In this document: piece by piece, positions 8,566 through 17,191 of the stretch
Numbering within the stretch: the stretch's first letter is position 1
Layout of the letters: each line of letters opens with the position of its first letter
Assembly: GCA_041395105.1 (NCBI GenBank)
Contig: JAWLBB010000006.1
Span: forward strand, 62,001-126,000
Origin: Opitutaceae bacterium
GTDB lineage: Bacteria; Verrucomicrobiota; Verrucomicrobiia; Opitutales; Opitutaceae
Length of the DNA: 64,000 nucleotides
Direction of reading: 5' to 3'
Notes under the pieces: generated by a model
What the model saw: only the letters and a program-made list of their open reading frames with translations
The model's database searches: none
Told to the model about the DNA's origin: nothing
Translations under genes and position numbers: made by a program

Positions 8566-9444
8566 TTACTGCACGGTCTTACCCAACTGCAGTTGCCAGC
8601 CCAGGACGTCGAACTGGACGTATTCCTCGGCGATTTTCCCGTCGACCATGGCAACGGTGGTCATCCCGGAAATCTTGACTGCTTTCCCGGTGGGCGGCTC
8701 GTCGCCGGGGCCGGTGTTGGTTCCGGTGACGGTCCAGCGGATGACACCGCCGCCGTTATAGCAGTCGAGCTTGTCCATGGTGATGGCGAAGTCGGGGTAG
8801 GCCGTGTGGAGGGCCTGCATGACTTCTTTCAAGCCGGCGAGATCGCTGGCGTCGGTGAGGTCTCCCGGGGCGTCGCGCTTGAAGTCCGGAGCAATGATGG
8901 CGTCGAGCTTGCTGTAGTCCTTGCTGTTCCAGACGCCGATGAATGTGGAGACGGCGGCGGTAGTGCTGCCCATGTCGGCCGGAACGGCGGGACGATTGCT
9001 GTTGTAGATGTCCCGGATGATCAGCGACTGGCCATCGATCACCTTGCGGACCTCGACGTATTTGCCGTCATCGATGACCGATCCTGAAGCATCGATTGAT
9101 TCCCAGGTGCCTTCGACATAACCGAGGTCGCCCGATGATTCGGATCCGGTGGCGTGGATCAGGATGGAGTAGCCATTCTTCTTGCCGTCCCCGAACGTCT
9201 GGCCGATGGCGGCCCGTCCCACGATCGGTTCCACATTGGGCGCCATCAGGATGCCGTCCTCGGCGTAGAGCGCGCCGCCGGCAGCCTCGTCGCCCGAATT
9301 GAAAGCAGCCTGCCAGGCGGCTGCCCCCGCCCTGGCTTCGGCAGAAACCCCGGCACCGGCCTGGGCGATCGACGCGGTCAGAAGAATGGTTGCAGCCGCA
9401 GCGGTCGCGGGAAGGATGTAGAGCGATACAGATGTTTTCTTCAT
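8566..9444 (-). CDS. Secreted protein with two NTF2/SnoaL-like domains
   Basis: 292 residues from the ATG at 9444, chosen because it puts a signal peptide first (MKKTSVSLYILPATAAAA...AQAGAG); the frame stays open upstream but the extension looks non-coding. Residues ~35-155 resemble DUF4440/SnoaL-type cone folds (WQAAFNSGDEAAGGALYAED, GRAAIG). Residues ~160-290 resemble the SnoaL ester-cyclase group (FIGVWNSKDY, ALHTAYPDF, GTNTG, FDVLGW). NTF2-like folds bind small hydrophobic molecules and some are cyclases or hydrolases; no reaction can be assigned. It is flanked by hairpins downstream and diverges from the propeller gene at 9629. Confidence 0.8.
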   Translation of the reverse strand: MKKTSVSLYILPATAAAATILLTASIAQAGAGVSAEARAGAAAWQAAFNSGDEAAGGALYAEDGILMAPNVEPIVGRAAIGQTFGDGKKNGYSILIHATGSESSGDLGYVEGTWESIDASGSVIDDGKYVEVRKVIDGQSLIIRDIYNSNRPAVPADMGSTTAAVSTFIGVWNSKDYSKLDAIIAPDFKRDAPGDLTDASDLAGLKEVMQALHTAYPDFAITMDKLDCYNGGGVIRWTVTGTNTGPGDEPPTGKAVKISGMTTVAMVDGKIAEEYVQFDVLGWQLQLGKTVQ

Positions 9445-9628
9445 ATTTCCAACACTTTGGGGTTTGGAACCCGGGACCGGCGCACAGGTGTACGGTCGGC
9501 CGTGGCTCTGGGGTAGTTGCGACGAACTTTGCCGGCTTTCTGGCCCAGAGCGAGCCATTTCTCTTCCTGGAAATCCCCAAGCCGTCTTTCCTGCAAGGGC
9601 TTGATCTCTCATCAGGGCGGAGATAGTC

Positions 9629-12214
9629 TTGGCAACGGTGAAAGCTGCTTTCCGCTTATCTGCAATTGTCTGCCTGTCGGCACTCTCCGTTTACGCCGGC
9701 CGGTGGGAGGCGCGTTTGCCGACTCCGTTGGCGGTCAACCTGAACCATGTGATTCACGACGGAGAGTTTTTCCTGGCGACCGGGGAAGGAGGGACGGTGC
9801 TGGTTTCACCGGATGGGATCACCTGGGGCAGGCAATCTCCTGATTATGATGTGTCGGTATGGGCCAAGGGATCGATGTATACCATCCGAAAGGCGAATGG
9901 TGAATGGTTCGCCATGGGCCAACCGGCACCGGGTGGTGCGGGCGCGACCGTTTTTTTCCGTTCCGCCAACCGGGTCGATTGGTCGGTGAACGAGTTCGGC
10001 AGTGATCGGATCCGAAAGGATCTCGCGTTTGGAGCCGGCCGGTATGTCTGGCCGATCAACGGTGGTCATTTCATCGAAACGACGACGAACCTTGCGGGGA
10101 GTTACTTCTTCCTCGAGGTCAACTTCCCCGGAAGTCCCAACCGTATCCTGTATGCGGATTCGAAGTTTGTCATTGTGGGAACGAAAGGACTGGTGGCGAC
10201 AAGCAACGGTGGAACCAGCTGGTCGGTGCGCCCAACGGAGTTCTCGAAGGAATTGCTTGGGCTCAAGTATCTTGAGGGGGCCTTCTACGCAGTCGGGCAG
10301 GGGTTGACAATACTTCGGAGCATCAACGGTACGGACTGGACCCGGGTTCATGGTGACGATTCCTATACGCCGCTGAGCGACATCGAGTATTTCAAAGGCA
10401 TATTCTATGCGCCGTCGGCTTTGGGTGATGAGATGCTTGTGTCGACCAATGGAATTGACTGGGAGTCACGCAGTCTTCCGGGTCTCTATGGCATTTCCGC
10501 CCTGGCCACGGACCAGAACAGACTCGTGGCCGTCGGAGCCCATGGCCTGCTCATGCATTCAACGGATGGTTTGGAGTGGTTCGGCATGGCTGAACCCGCG
10601 CGGTCCGAGGGCTTCGGCCGCCTTGCCAGCAGCGGATCAACTGCCGTGATTTTTCGCCGCATGAGCGAAGTCGCCTGGTCTGATGATGGCCTGAATTGGC
10701 GGACCGTCCGTCTGGACGGTGATGTGCCGATGCGGGAGATCGTCTGGTTCAAGGATGCGTTTCTGGCCTGCGATGACTATAATGGGAAGATGCTGACCAG
10801 TCCGGATGGTCGAAGCTGGTCGGTTCTGGCCGATCTGCCGATGACAACGCAGAGTCTCAATTTGAGGACCGCGGGAGAGAGGGTCTTTATGTCGGACAGC
10901 ACGGGGACTCTATACTCCTCAGTCGACGGAATCACTTGGGTGACCATCCAGTTGTCCGGAACTCGCCAAATCCGAACGGCCATCTGGGGAAACGATACCT
11001 ACTTGCTCAGCCACTACAATGACAGCTGGACATCGACAGACGGCGTCGACTTTCAGATTGCCCCGAAGCGTCCGAACGGGATGGGTGATCCTACCTTTCA
11101 CAGAGGGAAATTCTACGCGGCCACGGGCCTCTTCGTGTTTTCGTCTCAGGATGGCAAGTCCTGGCTTCAACTGTCTTTCGATCCGTTTCCGCAATGGTTC
11201 GGAGCCTCTGGCATGTACTCGGATGGAGAAACTCTCTACCTGATGGGAAGCCGCGGACTTCTGGCCTCGTCGGCTGACGGAATCGACTGGACCTTCGACG
11301 ACACCGAGTTGGCGACCTTCGCCACGAATTTCGTGACGCTCGGCGATTCAGTCCTCATCGGATTCAGTGACGGCGAGGTGGTCCAGCGCCGCGAAGATCC
11401 TCCGGAATCGGGTCTTGCCAATATCTCGGTCAGAGGGTTTCTCCCAACCGGCGATTCGGTGCAGATCGGAGGATTTGTCCTGGAAGGGACGGGCGCCCGC
11501 AGTGTCATTGCCCGTGGGATCGGTCCGTCCATTGCGTCGTCTCAACTGCAGGCGATATCCGATCCCTTGCTGACGCTCTTTCGCGGCAAGACATCGCTTT
11601 TCGTGAATGACAACTGGGAAGACTCCAGCAACCTGAACTCGCTCACGCAACGCAGTCAGGAGGTCGGGGCGTTTGCGCTGACCGCCGGATTTCCGGACGC
11701 AGCGATGCTGGTGGATCTGGATCCGGGGGCCTATACGGCGGTGGTGCGATCCCGGGCCGGAGATTCAGCGGTTGGTCTGGTTGAGCTTTTTGATGCCGGA
11801 TCGTCGGGTCCAGGGGTGTCACGAATCGTGAATCTTTCTGCCCGTGGGACCGTCGAAGCTGGTGCGAACAGACTGATCGCCGGATTTGTTGTGGCGCAAG
11901 GCCGCCCGGCCAAGGTGTTGATTCGCGGCATCGGCCCCGGTTTGGGCGATTTCGGGGTCGCGGGCTTCCTGAGCGAACCTCGACTTCAGATCTTCAGCGA
12001 CGGTCAGTCCCTCGGATCTGTCGAGAGTTGGGGCCAACTCGAATCGGTGGCCGCGTTGTCAGCCGCCATGCAGGAGGCGGGAGCGTTTCCCTTGCGGCGT
12101 GACTCCAAGGATGCGGCCTTGTTGGCGTATCTTGAGCCGGGTGCTTACACCGTTCATCTGACGGGACTTGCGGGTCCAGGCACGGGCTTGATCGAGATTT
12201 TTCTGCTTGAGTGA
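9629..12214 (+). CDS. Secreted beta-propeller protein with tandem C-terminal domains
   Basis: 861 residues. The TTG at 9629 is favoured because GGAG at 9619-9622 is well spaced; a GTG at 9638 would leave the same signal peptide (AFRLSAIVCLSALSVYAG). Residues ~25-590 contain many repeats of the type G.....VSPDG.TW and STNGIDWESRS, the aspartate-box/BNR-like pattern of sialidase- and photosystem-assembly-type propellers. Each repeat ends in D/NG.(T/S/D)W. Residues ~598-861 are two copies of the C-terminal domain also found in the first gene of the window and the PL6 lyase (NISVRGFL, GGFVLEGTGAR, ARGIGPS; NLSARGTV, AGFVVAQG, IRGIGPG). No enzymatic signature was found. It may be an extracellular binding protein whose C-terminus fixes it to the envelope. 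Confidence 0.8.
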   Translation: MATVKAAFRLSAIVCLSALSVYAGRWEARLPTPLAVNLNHVIHDGEFFLATGEGGTVLVSPDGITWGRQSPDYDVSVWAKGSMYTIRKANGEWFAMGQPAPGGAGATVFFRSANRVDWSVNEFGSDRIRKDLAFGAGRYVWPINGGHFIETTTNLAGSYFFLEVNFPGSPNRILYADSKFVIVGTKGLVATSNGGTSWSVRPTEFSKELLGLKYLEGAFYAVGQGLTILRSINGTDWTRVHGDDSYTPLSDIEYFKGIFYAPSALGDEMLVSTNGIDWESRSLPGLYGISALATDQNRLVAVGAHGLLMHSTDGLEWFGMAEPARSEGFGRLASSGSTAVIFRRMSEVAWSDDGLNWRTVRLDGDVPMREIVWFKDAFLACDDYNGKMLTSPDGRSWSVLADLPMTTQSLNLRTAGERVFMSDSTGTLYSSVDGITWVTIQLSGTRQIRTAIWGNDTYLLSHYNDSWTSTDGVDFQIAPKRPNGMGDPTFHRGKFYAATGLFVFSSQDGKSWLQLSFDPFPQWFGASGMYSDGETLYLMGSRGLLASSADGIDWTFDDTELATFATNFVTLGDSVLIGFSDGEVVQRREDPPESGLANISVRGFLPTGDSVQIGGFVLEGTGARSVIARGIGPSIASSQLQAISDPLLTLFRGKTSLFVNDNWEDSSNLNSLTQRSQEVGAFALTAGFPDAAMLVDLDPGAYTAVVRSRAGDSAVGLVELFDAGSSGPGVSRIVNLSARGTVEAGANRLIAGFVVAQGRPAKVLIRGIGPGLGDFGVAGFLSEPRLQIFSDGQSLGSVESWGQLESVAALSAAMQEAGAFPLRRDSKDAALLAYLEPGAYTVHLTGLAGPGTGLIEIFLLE

Positions 12215-12269
12215 TCGAGGGATCTGATCGCAACGGCGGCGGAGAAGGCGGTCCAACGCGCCGCGATCT

Positions 12270-13496
12270 TCATCGCGCAAGGCGTTCCCGAATGGCTGGG
12301 GCCTGCGCGAGGATGGTGCGGAGAAGGGTCCCGATCTTCGCGACATCCGAAGGCGTGACCGCGCAGCCGGTCGGAAGAGCCATGACCATGGCGCCGACCC
12401 GGTCGGTCTGCGGAAGCGCTTCAGGATTGCCGGTGGCCCTTGAGGCATAGGGCTCCATCCGGTGACAACCGGGATAGAAGTAACGGCGGGCCAGCACCCC
12501 TTCGGCCTGGAGGGCGGTGACCAATTCATCTCGAGTGAGGGGACAGAGCGACGGATCGACCTCACAAATAGCGTATTGGAAATTTGGATGACATCCCTCC
12601 GGATAGTCGAAGTAGGCGATCCCCTTGAAGTCGCGCAGTTCCTCGCGATAGGCTTCATCATTCCGGCGATTGGCCCCGATGAACGCACCGATCGACTCAA
12701 GACTGGTCAGACCCATGGCGGCACAGACTTCGGGCATCTTGGCGTTGATTCCCAGCAGGGTCACCTTGTCAACACCGCTGAAGCCGAAGTTCCGCATCAG
12801 CCGCATTTTTTCTGCCAGGGCTTCGTTGGTGGTCACGACGGCTCCACCCTCGAAGGAGTGGATATACTTGGTGGCATGAAAGCTGAAGACTTCCGCGTCG
12901 CCGAATGAGCCGATCATGCGACCTTGATGGGAGACTCCGAAGGCATGCGCGGCGTCATAAAGCAGTTTCAGGCCGTGCCGCTTTGCGATCGCATCCAATG
13001 ACGCTGTCGGCGAAGGGCGCCCCCAGAGATGCACGCCCATGATGGCGCTGGTCCGGTCCGTGATCAGCGCTTCGATCCGGTCGGGGTCGATATTGTGCGT
13101 TTCCGGATCGATGTCACAGAATACCGGTGTGATGCCCAGCCATCGGAGCGCGTGGGCGGTCGCGATGAAGGTGAAGGACGGCAGGATGACCTCGCCCGAG
13201 AGCTCGAGAGCGTGCGCGGCCAACATCAGGGCCATCGTGCCATTGCAGGTGGCGACACAGTTCTTCACGCCGGTCTTTGCGGCGATTGCCTGTTCCAATT
13301 CGCGAACCATCGGACCGTCGTTGGTCAGCCAGTTGGAGTCGAGAATCGCGTCAATGCGGGCTTGCAGCCGATCGCGATTTCCAAGGTTGGGGCGTCCGAC
13401 GTGGAGTTTCCCGGGGAAGGCCGGTTCGCCGCCGAGGATGGCCGGTGAAACCGGGGGGGCCGTGGTGTTCTGTCCGGGAATGGGTGCGGTGGACAT
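12270..13496 (-). CDS. DegT/DnrJ/EryC1/StrS-family sugar aminotransferase
   Basis: 408 residues. PLP-dependent family that transaminates keto-sugars bound to nucleotide. Visible landmarks: CNGTMALMLA near the cofactor phosphate site, DAAHAFG (pyridine-nitrogen Asp) and FSFHATKYIHSFEGG with the Schiff-base Lys; C-terminal Y.F.PGCHRMEPY is also typical. Members of the VioA/FdtB type make 4-amino-4,6-dideoxy or 3-amino sugars; the substrate cannot be read from sequence. It is the last gene of the minus-strand cluster, 116 bases after the acetyltransferase gene, and is the clearest sign that the cluster makes an amino sugar. Confidence 0.93.
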   Translation of the reverse strand: MSTAPIPGQNTTAPPVSPAILGGEPAFPGKLHVGRPNLGNRDRLQARIDAILDSNWLTNDGPMVRELEQAIAAKTGVKNCVATCNGTMALMLAAHALELSGEVILPSFTFIATAHALRWLGITPVFCDIDPETHNIDPDRIEALITDRTSAIMGVHLWGRPSPTASLDAIAKRHGLKLLYDAAHAFGVSHQGRMIGSFGDAEVFSFHATKYIHSFEGGAVVTTNEALAEKMRLMRNFGFSGVDKVTLLGINAKMPEVCAAMGLTSLESIGAFIGANRRNDEAYREELRDFKGIAYFDYPEGCHPNFQYAICEVDPSLCPLTRDELVTALQAEGVLARRYFYPGCHRMEPYASRATGNPEALPQTDRVGAMVMALPTGCAVTPSDVAKIGTLLRTILAQAPAIRERLAR

Positions 13497-13612
13497 GGAT
13501 TTGCCGCAGCCTATTGCGAACTCCCGGGGCGAAGCAATCCCTCACGGCAGACTGTGGGAGATTGGCCCGAACCTGTCCGTGGAGGCAGTCAACCCGACCG
13601 GCGGACTGAAGG

Positions 13613-14416
13613 TCAGCCAAGCCGTTTGGCCGGGTTTCCAAAGACAGTCGTGCCGGGTGCGACATGGGAAATGGCAATGGCACCGGCTCCGACGGTGGCG
13701 CCGGTTCCGACCTTGATTCCGGGAAAGATCACGGCGTGGCTGCCGATCAGGACATTGTCCCCAATGTCCGCCCGCCCGAGGATGCAGGCAAAGGGAGATA
13801 GCTGTACGCAGTTCCCGATCGTGACGTCGTGACCGATATTGACGTGTCCCAGGACGCTGCAGAAATCACCGATCCGGGTGTTTGTTCCGATACCGACGAA
13901 GGATTCGATGATGACTCCCTCACCCAGTTCGACATCACCGGAAATCAGGGCTGAGGGTTGAATCAGGTTGAGAAAGCGTCCCCCTCGGGCGCGTATCCGT
14001 CGGGTTACTTCGTCGCGATCCCCGGGATCGCCGATGGCACAGATGAAGACATCGTGTTCTCCGGGAGCATAGTCGGTCGGTCCGACGATCGGGGGAAAGC
14101 CGGGAAAGGTGTCCAGGGAATCGGGGACATCACTGAGGAACCCCTCAACCGTCCAGTCGATACCCGCTCCGCGGGCAGTCCGTGACATCCAATAGAGTTC
14201 CCGACCGTAGGTGCCGGCACCGATGATGAGGAGTCTTTTTGGAGCTTGGACCTGATGGAAGAAGGGTCGCGCCGGTTGCTCGATCGCGGCAATTCCCTTG
14301 GAGGTCCAGGTGAGGTAGTCGCGCCAGGCGGCATTGTCCGGCTCGGGTGCGATGAAGGTGGAACGACCTTCCTCGATTTTCTCGATTCCGAATTCGTGAT
14401 GCCGGTAATGAATCAT
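13613..14416 (-). CDS. PglD/NeuD/VioB-type sugar acyltransferase
   Basis: 267 residues. About 60 N-terminal residues of unknown role precede a small Rossmann-like PglD_N domain (RLLIIGAGTYGREL, DWTVEGFLSD) and a left-handed beta-helix of hexapeptide repeats (IGTNTRIGDFCSVLGHVNIGHD, IGNCVQLSP, IGDNVLIG, VGTGATVGAG) ending in the usual FGNPAKRLG. A catalytic-type His sits in the VLGHVNIGHD segment. PglD, NeuD and VioB acetylate the amino group of nucleotide-activated amino sugars or sialic acid precursors. Here the start ATG overlaps the previous stop (ATGA), which indicates translational coupling. With the ACP and KAS III genes upstream, the donor might be an acyl chain other than acetyl. Confidence 0.88.
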   Translation of the reverse strand: MIHYRHHEFGIEKIEEGRSTFIAPEPDNAAWRDYLTWTSKGIAAIEQPARPFFHQVQAPKRLLIIGAGTYGRELYWMSRTARGAGIDWTVEGFLSDVPDSLDTFPGFPPIVGPTDYAPGEHDVFICAIGDPGDRDEVTRRIRARGGRFLNLIQPSALISGDVELGEGVIIESFVGIGTNTRIGDFCSVLGHVNIGHDVTIGNCVQLSPFACILGRADIGDNVLIGSHAVIFPGIKVGTGATVGAGAIAISHVAPGTTVFGNPAKRLG

Positions 14417-15399
14417 AGTTCAGCGTCGAGCAGGATGGCTGCCCGGTAGCCGACAAAGGACAGGAAACCATCCCGCAAACCGTGATCCTTTTTGGATGCC
14501 CTCAGGATGACGGAACCGCGCGAACGGTAGGTCAGGTCGTAGGTGAATCCGGCCTGGATTCGGCCGTCGAGATCGAAGATCCGGAGACCTTCCCCCTCCC
14601 GGGGGAGGGTGCAGGCGGGAAACGCCCGCATTTCACCAAATCGGAACTGAAAATGAAGCTCGTGAGCATTGACGACGAGGGCCCGGCCGATGGAGTTGAC
14701 GGTGGAAGCGTCGTGGCGCTGAAAGAACCGGCTCAGGAGTGGTTTGACGATCGCGGCCGATGAGGCGGGCGGGCCGTCCGGTGTCTCCGCATCGGTCAGG
14801 ATGGCCCGCGAAAGACGAAGCCGGGCGCCTGCTTTTCCGAGGATGGCGGCCGGTATCTCGATTTCGACCGAAAGTCCGGTTGCGGGCAGGTTGTTCCCGT
14901 CAATCAACGTCTCGAGATGGACCCAGGATCCGGCCGGGAATGGCTGAAGATCGATGGGCTTCCGCAGGTTGGTCTCATCATTGAAGGCGTTTCCGAAGAT
15001 ATCCGCTTTTCGGGCCGTGCCGATCCACAGGCGCAAAGGCACGGCGGGGTCGTCCACGCCATCGACCATCGCCGCGATGGAAAAGCGAAGGGCCCGGCGG
15101 TAGCGTCCGGCTTCGGCCGCTTCGATTCTCTGTCCGACAAAGACCGATTGTCCGAGATCATCGATTCCCCGCAGCTCAAGGGCGTATCCGGGAAGGCCTT
15201 CCGGATCTTTGGCATCTGCCCGGGCCTGGGTCACTTCCCGATCTCCCAAACCCGCGTAGCGGACCTTCCATCGGTCGGCGAGGAAGGTTTGTTGCCAGGT
15301 CGGACAACTCAGGCCTTCCGGTGATCCCGCGTCCTCGAGTCGTCCCCACGAGGCGAAATCGCCGTTGAGCAAGAGATTCTCGGAATCGATCGATGGCAT
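14413..15399 (-). CDS. Lectin-like / carbohydrate-binding-module-like protein of unknown function
   Basis: 328 residues from the ATG at 15399; a second ATG at 15414 would overlap the preceding gene by 11 bases. The N-terminal half starts LLLNGDFASWGR and continues with FLADRWKVRYAG, the signature of jelly-roll domains that begin phage tail and glycan-binding proteins. A beta-rich pattern continues to ~residue 205 (GQSVFVGQRIE, LRLWIGTARKA, GSWVHLETLIDG). The last ~110 residues (FFQRHDASTVNSIG, HFQFRFGEMRAFP) match nothing I know. There is no signal peptide, so it is probably cytosolic. Its position between the empty KAS III and the acyltransferase, in a translationally coupled string, implies a role in the same pathway. 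Confidence 0.65.
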   Translation of the reverse strand: MPSIDSENLLLNGDFASWGRLEDAGSPEGLSCPTWQQTFLADRWKVRYAGLGDREVTQARADAKDPEGLPGYALELRGIDDLGQSVFVGQRIEAAEAGRYRRALRFSIAAMVDGVDDPAVPLRLWIGTARKADIFGNAFNDETNLRKPIDLQPFPAGSWVHLETLIDGNNLPATGLSVEIEIPAAILGKAGARLRLSRAILTDAETPDGPPASSAAIVKPLLSRFFQRHDASTVNSIGRALVVNAHELHFQFRFGEMRAFPACTLPREGEGLRIFDLDGRIQAGFTYDLTYRSRGSVILRASKKDHGLRDGFLSFVGYRAAILLDAEL

Positions 15400-15403
15400 C
15401 GGC

Positions 15404-16450
15404 TCACATTTCAATCAATTCCGGGCAGACCATGGGTTCGGCCTCGAGCAGGGCGCTGCCCCAGGAGAGACCGGGGCCGATATCGCCGAGAAGGAGCCTC
15501 AGGCGACTCTGCCCCAGGGTTGAGGCCGCGCTGGCCACCATGGCGAGCGGGATGGACCCTGATCCGCTGATTCCATAGTCAAAAACCTTGCCGGTGTATC
15601 GGTCACGGGAAAGTCCGATCGTGCGACGGACATCTTCCTCGACCGGCAGCTCCATCGGGGTGAAGAACGCACGGTCTATTTGGTCGATGGTGGTCCCCGC
15701 CCGACCAAGGGTGCGTTGGACGGAAGCCGGCAATTCGACTCGCGCGGCCGCTCCGATGGCCTGAAAATCGATGACAAAGTCACTCGCTTCGCGAACGCCT
15801 TCGGGCGTGGCGAACATTTCGGGCCTTGGGGGGTTCCGGACTCCTCCGACCGGCATATGGAACGCTCCGAAGCGGGAGCCATCACCGCCCGAATCAAAGA
15901 CCATTGCCGGCGCACCCTCGACTGATTCCAGGGCGCACACCGTTCCGCTGTGGCCGGCTATGACCTTATGAGGCGAATCGGACAGAACCGTTCCCTCGTT
16001 CTTCGAGACCTCACCCGAAAGGAGCAGGGCGCGGCGCAGGCCGCCGCTGGCGAGCATGGCAGCCACGAGTTGGAGTCCATGGAGAAACCCATCACTGCCG
16101 CTGGGCAGGTCGAAGGCGGCGGCGGATTTCGGGATGCCGAGGCGATCCTGAAGGATGATCGCGGTCGCCGGAATCGGGTAGTCCGCGGTCAGCGTGGTCA
16201 TGACCACAAGGTCGATGGTCTCCGGTTGCCACTCGAGAGCCTGGATCAGGTATTGTGCGGCGGCGTGGCAGAAGTCGGATTGGCATTCGTCCGGAAGGGC
16301 TGCCCGGCGATAGGCGGTCTCGCCTCGCTTGCGTTGAGCGACGAGACTTGCGGCGACGGGTCCGAGGTCCTCCCATTTGACAGGGCGCAGGACCGGAACG
16401 GCGGCGCCGATTCCGACCAGACGGACATTGGGTATCGAAAGGGTGGGCAT
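15404..16450 (-). CDS. KAS III (FabH)-like protein lacking the catalytic triad
   Basis: 348 residues, colinear with the KAS III encoded two genes upstream. The thiolase fold is intact (TLTADYPIPATAIILQDRLGIP, SGEVSKNEG, GPGLSWGSALLE). Every catalytic position is replaced: the nucleophile Cys is Ser119 (PSGSDG), the His is Thr264 (FFTPME) and the Asn is Ile294 (DYGISG). It therefore should not condense acyl groups. In PqsB/PqsC and in chain-length-factor systems such an empty partner pairs with an active one, so a heterodimer with the product at 17188-18243 is the best reading. It sits 3 bases downstream of the ketoreductase gene. Confidence 0.88.
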   Translation of the reverse strand: MPTLSIPNVRLVGIGAAVPVLRPVKWEDLGPVAASLVAQRKRGETAYRRAALPDECQSDFCHAAAQYLIQALEWQPETIDLVVMTTLTADYPIPATAIILQDRLGIPKSAAAFDLPSGSDGFLHGLQLVAAMLASGGLRRALLLSGEVSKNEGTVLSDSPHKVIAGHSGTVCALESVEGAPAMVFDSGGDGSRFGAFHMPVGGVRNPPRPEMFATPEGVREASDFVIDFQAIGAAARVELPASVQRTLGRAGTTIDQIDRAFFTPMELPVEEDVRRTIGLSRDRYTGKVFDYGISGSGSIPLAMVASAASTLGQSRLRLLLGDIGPGLSWGSALLEAEPMVCPELIEM

Positions 16451-16453
16451 GGT

Positions 16454-17191
16454 TCAGGTCAGGCCTCCATCCATGATGAGATTCTGGCCGGTGATCCATT
16501 TTCCGGCAGGTGACAGGAAGAAGGCCACGGCGTTGGCGACATCTTCGGGGTGACCGTAGCCGAGAGGGTAGCGTGCCTCGTCGGCATCCACCAATTCCCT
16601 GGATACCTGTTGCGCGAATCCGTCGACGACCTCGGTCTTGACCATCCCTGGAGACAGGCAGTTCACCCGGATTCGTGATACGGCCAGTTCGTGGGCCAGG
16701 ACCCGCATGACTCCGACCAGCGCGGCCTTGGATCCTGCGTAAATGGAATGACCGCGGGCCCCGATGAATGCCCCGAGTGAGGAGACGAATACGATCGACG
16801 CGCCATGATTCAGACGCTTTCCCTTGAAGAGGCGCTGGGTGAGGAAGAGGGGAGCTTCCACGTTGATTGCGTAGACCTCGTGGTAGTGACGCTCGGTGGA
16901 GAATTTGAAGGGGTGCAGGAGGGTCACGCCGGCACAGTGGCTGATCCCGTCCAACCCGGGCATTTGCGCCACGAGCGCATCGCGTGCGGCGGTTTGGGTC
17001 AGATCGGCCGGGTAAGCGAGGTGTTCGCTGCCGGACAGTTCGGCAGCAGTTGCCTCAAGTCGGGATTCATTTCGCCCGGTGATGATCAGCCGGGCGCCCA
17101 GTCTGGAGAGGGTGATGGCGGTCTGGCGCCCAAGACCGGCCGTTGCACCGGTGACAAGGATGGTCTTCCCGGTCAGGTCGAACGGGTTCAT
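16454..17191 (-). CDS. Short-chain dehydrogenase/reductase, FabG-like ketoreductase
   Basis: 245 residues, the usual length of classical SDRs. Landmarks: TGATAGLG nucleotide loop, CAGVT, catalytic Ser in VFVSSLGAF, Tyr and Lys in YAGSK, and the PG motif SPGMVKTE. The likely reaction is NAD(P)H-dependent reduction of a 3-ketoacyl-ACP to 3-hydroxyacyl-ACP, inferred from the flanking KAS III and ACP genes. A sugar-nucleotide substrate is the alternative. The start ATG overlaps the stop of the active KAS III (ATGA). Confidence 0.88.
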   Translation of the reverse strand: MNPFDLTGKTILVTGATAGLGRQTAITLSRLGARLIITGRNESRLEATAAELSGSEHLAYPADLTQTAARDALVAQMPGLDGISHCAGVTLLHPFKFSTERHYHEVYAINVEAPLFLTQRLFKGKRLNHGASIVFVSSLGAFIGARGHSIYAGSKAALVGVMRVLAHELAVSRIRVNCLSPGMVKTEVVDGFAQQVSRELVDADEARYPLGYGHPEDVANAVAFFLSPAGKWITGQNLIMDGGLT

